Below are positions 1 to 5,183 of a DNA stretch of 5,183 nucleotides, in pieces. Position 1 is the first letter of the stretch; every line of letters starts with the position of its first letter. Where the stretch lies: positions 1 to 5,183 of the forward strand of contig QQUM01000175.1 of assembly GCA_008501545.1 (NCBI GenBank), written 5' to 3'. The notes beneath the pieces are model-generated. The model ran no database searches and was not told the DNA's origin. It saw only the letters and a list, made by a program, of their open reading frames with translations. Origin of the DNA: Calditrichota bacterium. Lineage in GTDB: Bacteria > Zhuqueibacterota > Zhuqueibacteria > Zhuqueibacterales > Geothermadaptataceae. The position numbers and the translations under genes were made by a program.

Positions 1-1
1 T

Positions 2-1273
2 TTTCAATCATTAATTTTTGCACTCTGTGTGATTTTTTCAGCCCTTTTTTCCGGTTCGGAAACAGCCTTTCTATCCATTTCCCAGATAAACAGATCTGAC
101 CTTGATCCCGAAGAGAAAAAAAAGCTGTATCGTTTAACAAAGCTTAATGACAGAATGCAGGAGATTCTTATTGCCATACTCATAGGCAATACAATTGCAA
201 ATCTTGCGGCAGCAACTATTGCCGCTCTAATGGCAGCATCATTTGCACAATTATGGCACCTGAATGAGACGATGGTTTTGGCAATTGAGGTCGTTATAGT
301 AACCATGGTTCTGCTAATTTTAAGTGAGTTGTTGCCAAAACTCCTCGCTGTTAAAAATCCTCTTCGGTTTGCAAGTGCTATCTCTGGAGTCATGTCCGCC
401 TATATAAACTTAATTCGACCACTAACTTATATTTTGGATATATTTACAAAACTCGTTCAAAAGATTCCTGGTATCGGGCGAAGCAGCATACCGTTTCGTA
501 AAGAGGAACTGCTCACCCTGGTTGAGGTCGGTGAAGAGAAGGGTACGCTTGAAAAAGAAGAGCGGGAAATGATCAGTTCAATATTTGAATTCCGTGATAC
601 ACAAGTAAAAGAAATTATGGTGCCGCGGATCGATATTGTCGCCGTCGAACAAAATACAACCTTAGTCGAACTAATCGAGTTGATTAAAAAAAAGGGTCAC
701 ACAAGAATTCCAATTTATGATACTTCTATTGATAAAGTATTGGGAATTTTGCACGCAAAAGATTTATTGCCATTTCTAAACCGCAAAAACGAAAAAATTG
801 ATTTTGCACAACTTGCCCGCCCGCTCATTTATGTTCCTGAGTATAAAATGATTGATGATTTACTGCGCGACTTTCAGAGAGAACAATTGCACATGGCAAT
901 TGTTGTCGATGAGTATGGCGGCACCGCAGGTCTTGTGACACTTGAGGACGTCCTGGAAGAAATTGTCGGAGAAATCCAGGATGAATATGACCATGAGCCG
1001 CCGCTTTTTCGTAAAATTGATGACAGAACAGTTGTTGTAAATGCAAAAATCGATTTACATGATTTAAACCGTGAATTGGATTTTGATTTACCGACTGATG
1101 AAGGATTTGAGAGTCTTGGAGGTTTTATCTTTAGTTTGACGGGAGCTGTTCCGAGCGAAAATCAGGAAATTACCTATAACGGTTATAAGTTTATTGTCGA
1201 AAGTATTGATAGAAATAGAATTGGTTTGATCCGAATACAGGTCGAGAGCAAACAAGAAAAAACTGATGAATGA
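2..1273 (+). CDS. CorC/HlyC-family membrane protein (CNNM domain, CBS pair, CorC_HlyC domain), 5'-partial
   Basis: An inner-membrane protein of the CNNM/CorC (hemolysin C-like) family, whose members are linked to Mg2+/Co2+ efflux or homeostasis; the substrate here is not known. The frame is open from the window edge, so the GTG at 29 is not the true start and probably 10-15 residues are missing. Numbering the visible 423 residues from position 2: the first hydrophobic segment carries the FSGSETAF signature (16-23), further membrane segments lie near 51-80, 90-113 and 120-150, and ELLPK (109-113) is the usual CNNM motif. The CBS pair spans about 200-325, with VKEIMVPR (202-209) opening CBS1 and DEYGGTAGLVTLEDVLEEIVG (from 303) in CBS2. 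A C-terminal CorC_HlyC domain follows (about 335-415). It lies 21 bp upstream of the GalT-like gene and is probably co-transcribed with it. The family is secure; ion specificity is not. GldE of Bacteroidota shares this architecture and cannot be excluded. Confidence 0.95.
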   Translation, partial: FQSLIFALCVIFSALFSGSETAFLSISQINRSDLDPEEKKKLYRLTKLNDRMQEILIAILIGNTIANLAAATIAALMAASFAQLWHLNETMVLAIEVVIVTMVLLILSELLPKLLAVKNPLRFASAISGVMSAYINLIRPLTYILDIFTKLVQKIPGIGRSSIPFRKEELLTLVEVGEEKGTLEKEEREMISSIFEFRDTQVKEIMVPRIDIVAVEQNTTLVELIELIKKKGHTRIPIYDTSIDKVLGILHAKDLLPFLNRKNEKIDFAQLARPLIYVPEYKMIDDLLRDFQREQLHMAIVVDEYGGTAGLVTLEDVLEEIVGEIQDEYDHEPPLFRKIDDRTVVVNAKIDLHDLNRELDFDLPTDEGFESLGGFIFSLTGAVPSENQEITYNGYKFIVESIDRNRIGLIRIQVESKQEKTDE

Positions 1274-1294
1274 ACTAACGCAAGGTCGGATGTG

Positions 1295-2311
1295 ATGCAA
1301 AGAGATAAAAATGAATTACGCCGCGATCCTATAAATGGAAGTTGGACTGTTATTATTAAAAATAACTCGCGATTGGATGAATTGCTGCTTCCGGTCGAGA
1401 ACATTCCAGTACCTGCAGATGAATCGGCTACCTTGAGTTTAATTGAGTCTGGGGAGGAAATATTACGGGAACCCGCCTTGAACGGCAATGAGCCAAACGA
1501 TTGGATTTATAAGGTAGTTGCGGGGAAGCAGCCAGTGTTGCAGATTCATGGACCGCTGAATAACCGGGGCAAAGGGCTATACGATGTGTGCGATGGAATT
1601 GGTGCACACGAAATAGTTCTTGAGACGAACGAACCAGGAGTGCCATTTGAAGACCTTGAGGTAGGCCATCTCACAAAAATTCTCAGTGCATACGCGGCCC
1701 GAATTCGCGATTTAAAGAAGGACAATCGTTTTCGTTATATTATGGTGCACAAAATGCAACAGGGAGCAGCCAATCGGGAAGACTTTTATTCTTTATCGCA
1801 TATCGTGGCGACGCCTATAACACCGATTAAAATCCGATTGAAACTGGAGAATTGCCTGCGACACTACCGGTATAAAGAGCGCTGTCTTTTTTGCGATATA
1901 ATATACCAGGAGAAAGACAACGAAGAGCGGCTCGTCGCAGAAACGGAGCACTTTATAGCAATTTCCCCCTTTGCATCATCAGTGCCGATGCATCTTCAGA
2001 TCTTGCCAAAAAAACATGAGCCCTTTTTTGAAATGAATCAAAACATGAGCCAATTGGCTGAAATACTTAAAGATGTATTGACACGGCTCAAACGGGTGAC
2101 CGGCCAAAATGCTTATGAAATATATTTTAACAGTGCACCAAATATCCAGTCAGCAAAAAGAAGAGGCTATTGGAAAACACTGCATAATGATTACCACTGG
2201 CATGTTGAAATACTTCCCCTTCTAAAATTTAGAAACAATGCTAAGGAAGATGTTGGTTTCTCAATTAATCCTATATCTCCGGAAAAAGCGACCTACCATC
2301 TGAAACATTGA
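1295..2311 (+). CDS. GalT-like (HIT superfamily) protein lacking the catalytic His motif
   Basis: Homologous to galactose-1-phosphate uridylyltransferase/ADP-glucose phosphorylase-type proteins (two HIT-like halves), 338 residues, near full family length. Recognisable are the N-terminal LRRDPINGSW (8-17), the GAHEIVLET strand (103-111), ATPITP (172-177) after the active-site position, LVAETEHFIAISPFASSVP (213-231) leading into ILPKKH, a CxxC pair (C197, C200), HWH (301-303) and GFSINPISPEKA near the end. The active-site segment, normally H-(P/S)-H-x-Q just before ATP, reads YSLSH (165-169), so the nucleophilic His is Leu. The N-terminal zinc CxxC and the mid-domain zinc His are also absent. 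It may therefore be a non-catalytic or functionally changed relative, despite likely automatic labelling as galT. ATG 1295 is preferred (AAGG at 1282-1285, 9-nt gap); GTG 1292 is an alternative. Gene and fold are secure; no reaction can be assigned. Confidence 0.9.
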   Translation: MQRDKNELRRDPINGSWTVIIKNNSRLDELLLPVENIPVPADESATLSLIESGEEILREPALNGNEPNDWIYKVVAGKQPVLQIHGPLNNRGKGLYDVCDGIGAHEIVLETNEPGVPFEDLEVGHLTKILSAYAARIRDLKKDNRFRYIMVHKMQQGAANREDFYSLSHIVATPITPIKIRLKLENCLRHYRYKERCLFCDIIYQEKDNEERLVAETEHFIAISPFASSVPMHLQILPKKHEPFFEMNQNMSQLAEILKDVLTRLKRVTGQNAYEIYFNSAPNIQSAKRRGYWKTLHNDYHWHVEILPLLKFRNNAKEDVGFSINPISPEKATYHLKH

Positions 2312-2496
2312 GTTTTTTCGTTCGATGGAGATAGGAACATTTTTGTTACTGCGCTGTTAATTTTTCTTTACATCGAGCGTAGCATTATGCCATTCCCGCC
2401 CGGTATATCCCCCTGATATTGCAATTGTCTCAGGAATTGTTTAGTTTATGGCCAACACAACTGTGTCTAACTGATATCAATTCAATCTGAAAATAT
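2312..2496. other. Intergenic gap with small dyads, no clear promoter or terminator
   Basis: A 185-bp gap between the GalT-like gene and sfsA. A T6 run (2313-2318) follows the stop codon but no hairpin precedes it. A 9-bp inverted repeat with one G-T pair (2319-2327 with 2371-2379, 43-nt loop) has no T tract in the right place. Nearer sfsA lie two short palindromes, ACACA-AC-TGTGT at 2455-2466 and TGATATCA at 2472-2479, which might be regulator sites. The best -35/-10 guess (TTGCAA 2419-2424, TAGTTT 2442-2447) is too poor to call. Confidence 0.4.
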
Positions 2497-3198
2497 ATGA
2501 AATTTGATCCTCCTTTGATTAAAGGAACACTGAAGAAGCGTTATAAACGATTTCTTGCAGATATAGAACTTGAAAGCGGAGAAGTTGTAACAGCCCATTG
2601 CCCAAACTCCGGGCGAATGACTGGATGTGCCATGCCGGAGGGGACAGTTTACATTGCTCCGGCTGTTGATAAAAAACGAAAGTTGAAATATACCTGGGAA
2701 TTGACTTTTATTGAACCAGATAATTGGGTTGGTGTGAATACCATGCGAACGAATCGTATTGTTGAGGAAGCATTGATCAATCGAGAAATTCCAGGATTAG
2801 CCGATTACATCGAACTTCAGCGTGAAAAAAAGTATGGAGGGAATAGCCGAATTGATTTTCTGTTGACAATGGTCGATGGAAGAAAACATTTTGTTGAAGT
2901 GAAAAACGTTAGCCTGGTTGAGAATGGAAAAGCAAAATTTCCGGATGCAGTGACTACACGAGGACAAAAACATATACTGGAATTAATGAATATGGTCGAG
3001 CTGGGACATAGAGCGAGTTTGTTTTTTCTGGTCAATCGGCAGGATGCAAAATCATTTGAAGCTGCCGGCCATATTGATCCACGTTATGCTGAACTATTGA
3101 AGGATGCAAAAAAGGCAGGAGTTGATGTTTTTGTTTACCAAACTGTGGCCGACAATTTAAATATCACATTGGGAAATTCACTACCTTTTAACATTTAA
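2497..3198 (+). CDS. sfsA: SfsA family protein (sugar fermentation stimulation protein homologue)
   Basis: A 233-residue protein that aligns end to end with E. coli SfsA (234 residues). Shared blocks are the N-terminal PPL..TL..RYKRFLAD (5-22), HCPNSGRMTGCA (34-45), TWELT (66-70), NRIVEEA (86-92), RIDFLL (118-123), VEVKNVSL (133-140), FPDAVTTRGQKH (148-159) and HID..YAELL (192-201). D120 and the E134-x-K136 motif match the PD-(D/E)xK-like nuclease core seen in this family. E. coli SfsA was named for stimulating maltose metabolism and reported to bind DNA; its molecular role is still unclear and nuclease activity is inferred from fold. No Shine-Dalgarno sequence precedes ATG 2497, but homology begins immediately after it, so the start is kept. 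The 18-bp gap to the next gene suggests a two-gene operon. Confidence 0.96.
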   Translation: MKFDPPLIKGTLKKRYKRFLADIELESGEVVTAHCPNSGRMTGCAMPEGTVYIAPAVDKKRKLKYTWELTFIEPDNWVGVNTMRTNRIVEEALINREIPGLADYIELQREKKYGGNSRIDFLLTMVDGRKHFVEVKNVSLVENGKAKFPDAVTTRGQKHILELMNMVELGHRASLFFLVNRQDAKSFEAAGHIDPRYAELLKDAKKAGVDVFVYQTVADNLNITLGNSLPFNI

Positions 3199-3216
3199 AC
3201 CACGAACGAGGTTAAC

Positions 3217-3408
3217 ATGTACGAGACACAAGCACGATTTGTTTGTGTGATTTGTGGTGCCGAAAATGTAATCGACATTGATCTAAGTGGTGGATTGCAT
3301 CAGGAATATGTTGAAGACTGTGACGTTTGCTGTGCACCAAATAAAATTCATATCCATTTTGATGAGAAATACTTTAAAGCGGAAGTGACTTCGGATTTTG
3401 ATGAATGA
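3217..3408 (+). CDS. Small CPXCG-type cysteine-rich protein, probable zinc-binding
   Basis: A 63-residue protein matching the CPXCG-motif cysteine-rich family (Pfam Cys_rich_CPXG), whose function is unknown. The first knuckle, usually CPxCG, reads C10-V-I-C13-G, so the proline is replaced by valine. Next come D20-x-D-x-S-G-G and a family-typical Q29-E-Y-V-E-D-C35-x-x-C38-C39 block. Four of the five cysteines (10, 13, 35, 38 or 39) could form a zinc ribbon; this is inferred. There is no signal peptide or membrane segment, so it should be cytosolic. Length is normal for the family. The start is supported by GAGG at 3208-3211, five bases before ATG 3217. It lies 18 bp behind sfsA, probably in the same transcript, and its stop is 14 bp from the convergent greA stop. 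Confidence 0.9.
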   Translation: MYETQARFVCVICGAENVIDIDLSGGLHQEYVEDCDVCCAPNKIHIHFDEKYFKAEVTSDFDE

Positions 3409-3422
3409 TGCACGGTATGGGA

Positions 3423-3908
3423 TTAGTCTGCATCGTCGTAATACTCAACTTTTAGTATTTTAAATTCTTCAGGTCCACGTGGCAGTTGCACCATAACAAC
3501 GTCACCGGCTTTGTGTTTCATAAGTCCCTTCGCAAGCGGAGATTGATAGCTGATTATGCCTTTATCTATATCGGTCTCGCCATCACCGAGAATGGAGTAG
3601 GTGATTTTATCCCCATTTGCCAGTTTTTCAATTTCTACAGTTTTCCCCAGAGTCACGATATCTGCAGGTAAATCTTCTTTTCTAATGACACGAGCGTTCT
3701 GAAATCGTTCCTGCAGGGTTCCTAGTTTTACCATGTTGTTTGCTTGTTTGTTTTTTGCAGCTTCATATTCTGCATTTTCACGCAAATCACCATGTTCGCG
3801 GGCTTTCCCAATTTCATCGGCTATATCGTTTTTTAGATATTTTTCGAGTGCTTCAATTTCTTTACGAAGCTTTTCATAGCCGTTTTCTGTAAAATAATAA
3901 ACCTGCAT
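3423..3908 (-). CDS. greA: Transcription elongation factor GreA
   Basis: A cytosolic factor that enters the RNA polymerase secondary channel and stimulates transcript cleavage in backtracked complexes. From ATG 3908 the protein has 161 residues, close to the usual 158. The N-terminal coiled coil (about 1-75) carries the tip motif EHGDLRENAEYEAAK, placing the acidic residues at D41 and E44, the same numbers as in E. coli GreA. The C-terminal FKBP-like domain (about 85-158) has ISYQSPLAKGLM, AGDVVMVQLPRG and the terminal EEFKILKVEY strand. A GTG three codons upstream (3917) is in frame, but AGGTGA at 3919-3914 is a well-placed Shine-Dalgarno for the ATG and overlaps the GTG, so ATG is chosen. 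The gene is monocistronic in view, divergent from mutY, with an intrinsic terminator inside its leader. Confidence 0.97.
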   Translation of the reverse strand: MQVYYFTENGYEKLRKEIEALEKYLKNDIADEIGKAREHGDLRENAEYEAAKNKQANNMVKLGTLQERFQNARVIRKEDLPADIVTLGKTVEIEKLANGDKITYSILGDGETDIDKGIISYQSPLAKGLMKHKAGDVVMVQLPRGPEEFKILKVEYYDDAD

Positions 3909-3913
3909 TTGTT

Positions 3914-3919
3914 TCACCT
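3914..3919 (-). promoter_or_regulatory. greA ribosome binding site
   Basis: AGGTGA on the minus strand, five bases before ATG 3908, matches the 16S 3'-end complement well. It overlaps the alternative GTG at 3917-3915 and so decides the start in favour of the ATG. Confidence 0.75.
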
Positions 3920-3977
3920 ACTCATGTTGTTGGATGTTTTTATAATTGCGATAATAGAAAATTTCCCGTCCAGATAT

Positions 3978-4011
3978 AAAAAAAAGCGCGTTAGTGTTAA
4001 ATAACGCGCTT
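3978..4011 (-). terminator. Intrinsic terminator in the greA leader
   Basis: A perfect 10-bp inverted repeat, AAGCGCGTTA (3984-3993) and TAACGCGCTT (4002-4011), with an 8-nt loop. On the minus strand the GC-rich stem runs straight into eight T residues (3985-3978), a textbook rho-independent terminator. On the plus strand there is no T run, so it acts only leftwards. It sits between the predicted greA promoter and the greA start codon, so it should end part of the greA transcripts after roughly 45 nt. Alternatively it ends an unrecognised minus-strand RNA from 4012-4200. Confidence 0.85.
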
Positions 4012-4028
4012 GAATATCATTTGACCAA

Positions 4029-4057
4029 AATATAAGAAACATGCTATCGGTACGCAA
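4029..4057 (-). promoter_or_regulatory. Predicted greA promoter
   Basis: On the minus strand, TTGCGT (4057-4052) and TATATT (4034-4029) are separated by 17 bp. The -10 matches the sigma70 consensus at 5 of 6 bases, the -35 at 3 of 6 including TTG. The start point would be near 4022, giving a leader of about 113 nt that contains the terminator hairpin at 4011-3984. This is pattern matching only. Confidence 0.5.
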
Positions 4058-4185
4058 GATATTTCTTGAATTTATTATTTTGTTCGGGTTTAAGTCGCTC
4101 AACATGTTGTGTTGAGCAATTTTGTGACACGAGCACAACAAAATACTGAAACTGAACTTGCAAAGATATGTGCTCAGCATGGTTT
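4037..4185. repeat. Nested inverted repeats between the greA and mutY promoters
   Basis: Several inverted repeats share one centre near 4107-4111: 4037-4045 with 4176-4185 (9 bp, one bulged G), 4054-4058 with 4157-4161 (5 bp), 4076-4084 with 4137-4145 (9 bp, perfect) and 4097-4104 with 4110-4117 (8 bp, perfect, 5-nt loop). Together they would fold as an interrupted rod of about 150 nt with an asymmetric bubble (4085-4096 opposite 4118-4136). No credible protein-coding gene covers the region. It could be a structured RNA or a set of operator sites; the strand is undecided. Confidence 0.5.
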
Positions 4186-4214
4186 GAAGGTATTAAAATT
4201 ATTCTATAAAGTGA

Positions 4215-4243
4215 TTGAAATTCATTAATGATGTTTCTACAAT
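4215..4243 (+). promoter_or_regulatory. Predicted mutY promoter
   Basis: TTGAAA (4215-4220) and TACAAT (4238-4243), each 5 of 6 to the sigma70 consensus, are separated by exactly 17 bp. Transcription would start near 4250-4252, leaving a leader of under 20 nt before ATG 4269. It is the best promoter match in the window, though AT-rich DNA produces chance matches. Confidence 0.6.
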
Positions 4244-4268
4244 TTCGTTTTATCTCTAAGAAAAAAAT

Positions 4269-5183
4269 ATGGAGTGTATTATCGATTTCGATATAAAAAA
4301 ATTTCAGAAATTAATGCTGGACTGGTATAGGTCAGCAAAACGGGATTTACCATGGCGACGGGTATCAACAGTTTATGACATATGGATTTCTGAAGTGATG
4401 TTGCAGCAGACACAAGTGAGAAAGGTTTTGCCCTATTTTAATCGATTTATACAAGTTTTTCCTGATGTAACAAAATTGGCACAGGCCCCACTGGATGATG
4501 TACTGAAGTTGTGGGAAGGTTTGGGGTATTATGCGCGTGCAAGAAATTTGCATAAAGCAGCCAGCTATATTGTTGCGTATGAGGGCGGCCATGTTCCAAT
4601 AAATTATGAGAAACTGTTACGTGTACCGGGAATTGGTGAATATACAGCCGCCGCTATTGCCAGCATTGCGGGGAATGAAGCACATGCTGTCGTTGATGGC
4701 AATGTGACACGAGTCATGTGCCGCCTTTTTCAGATTGAAAAATCAACACAAATTGTGGCTACCAAACATGAAATTAAAGAGATGGCCGCTCGACTTTTAG
4801 ATCATGATATGCCCGGCGATTACAATCAGGCAATGATGGAACTTGGCGCTATGCTCTGCACGCCGCGTAAGCCCAAATGCATTTTTTGTCCGGTGATAGC
4901 GACGTGTGCTGCTTATCAAAATTTACCCGATCCATCTGTTCTGCCTCTCAAAAAGCTTAAAAAGGAAGTTCCACATCATAATATTGCTGTTGCTGTCTTG
5001 TGGGATGAAGGGCAAATTTTTATCACAAAACGGGAGCAGAATGGCGTTCTAGGCGGAATGTGGGATTTTCCTGGAGTCCGTTATACCGACCCGGTGAAAC
5101 CACAGCGGGCGCTTCAGCAGGAATTATTAGAAAAGTATAATGTGCAGGCCGATACAGCTGAATTTATCATGGAAATTAAACAT
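4269..5183 (+). CDS. mutY: A/G-specific adenine DNA glycosylase MutY, 3'-partial
   Basis: Base-excision repair enzyme that removes adenine mispaired with 8-oxoguanine. The frame is open from ATG 4269 to the window edge (305 residues visible, no stop). It aligns closely with E. coli MutY: PWR (28-30), SEVMLQQTQV (41-50) with the catalytic glutamate E42, LWEGLGYYARARNLHKAA (81-98), the helix-hairpin-helix VPGIGEYTA (119-127), VVDGNVTRV (141-149) with the catalytic aspartate D143, and NQAMMELGAM (186-195). The iron-sulfur ligands C197, C204, C207 and C213 have the exact C-x6-C-x2-C-x5-C spacing. A NUDIX-like 8-oxoG recognition domain begins near 236 (GVLGGMWDFPGV, 259-270); the window ends about where its FSH loop should begin, so some 40-55 residues are missing. 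Only a weak TAAG precedes the start. The full iron-sulfur motif and C-terminal domain distinguish it from endonuclease III. Confidence 0.97.
   Translation, partial: MECIIDFDIKKFQKLMLDWYRSAKRDLPWRRVSTVYDIWISEVMLQQTQVRKVLPYFNRFIQVFPDVTKLAQAPLDDVLKLWEGLGYYARARNLHKAASYIVAYEGGHVPINYEKLLRVPGIGEYTAAAIASIAGNEAHAVVDGNVTRVMCRLFQIEKSTQIVATKHEIKEMAARLLDHDMPGDYNQAMMELGAMLCTPRKPKCIFCPVIATCAAYQNLPDPSVLPLKKLKKEVPHHNIAVAVLWDEGQIFITKREQNGVLGGMWDFPGVRYTDPVKPQRALQQELLEKYNVQADTAEFIMEIKH

Noticed and set aside
29..1273. GTG at 29 as the start of the CorC-like gene
   Set aside because: Codons back to position 2 are open and continue the first membrane segment, so the gene begins upstream of the window.
2319..2379. 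9-bp inverted repeat after the GalT-like gene as a terminator
   Set aside because: The loop is 43 nt, one pair is G-T and no T tract follows the right arm on either strand.
4021..4050. Plus-strand promoter TTGACC-N18-TATCGG
   Set aside because: The -35 is good (5 of 6) but the -10 matches at only 3 of 6, and it overlaps the better minus-strand greA promoter; mutY already has a stronger promoter at 4215-4243.
4097..4123. Plus-strand intrinsic terminator at the 8-bp hairpin
   Set aside because: The stem is followed by only a short AATTTT stretch and no plus-strand gene lies upstream to be terminated; it is better treated as part of the nested repeats.
3914..4180. An 88-codon minus-strand open frame upstream of greA
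   Set aside because: It reads through the strong terminator and the predicted greA promoter, has no Shine-Dalgarno and resembles no protein I recognise; chance frame in AT-rich non-coding DNA.
4184..4210. Plus-strand promoter TTGAAG-N15-TATAAA
   Set aside because: The 15-bp spacer is too short, and a better-spaced, better-matching promoter lies just downstream.

Overview
The window is an ordinary-looking, moderately AT-rich bacterial chromosomal segment. It carries five complete or nearly complete housekeeping-type genes plus a sixth cut by the right edge. No mobile element, CRISPR array, tRNA or rRNA gene was seen. The gene set (CorC/HlyC-type CBS membrane protein, GalT-like HIT protein, SfsA, CPXCG-type cysteine-rich protein, GreA, MutY) is bacterial and fits a Gram-negative or candidate-phylum organism. 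An FCB-group lineage is possible, but this is only an impression: nothing here fixes the lineage. Shine-Dalgarno use is mixed: clear for greA and the CPXCG gene, moderate for the GalT-like gene, absent for sfsA and weak for mutY.

Layout. 2-1273 (+) is a CNNM/CBS-pair/CorC_HlyC membrane protein whose first residues lie off the left edge. 1295-2311 (+) follows after 21 bp and encodes a GalT-fold protein that has lost the catalytic histidine motif. A 185-bp gap follows, with small dyads but no convincing promoter or terminator. 2497-3198 (+) is sfsA, followed after 18 bp by a 63-residue cysteine-rich protein gene (3217-3408, +). greA (3423-3908, -) converges on it with only 14 bp between the stop codons. 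mutY (4269-5183, +) is divergent from greA and runs off the right edge.

The 360-bp greA-mutY interval is the most information-rich non-coding part. It has a good sigma70-like promoter for mutY, a plausible promoter for greA and, just downstream of the greA start point, a near-perfect intrinsic terminator pointing towards greA. That resembles the terminator-containing greA leader (GraL) of E. coli. Between the two promoters lies a set of nested inverted repeats that could fold as a long rod, either a structured small RNA or an operator array.

The genes do not form one pathway. GreA (rescue of backtracked RNA polymerase) and MutY (removal of A opposite 8-oxoG) are both information-maintenance functions and share a divergent control region. 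The rest look like unrelated neighbours. No large novel system is visible. The points worth a second look are the greA leader terminator, the nested repeats and the catalytically degenerate GalT homologue.
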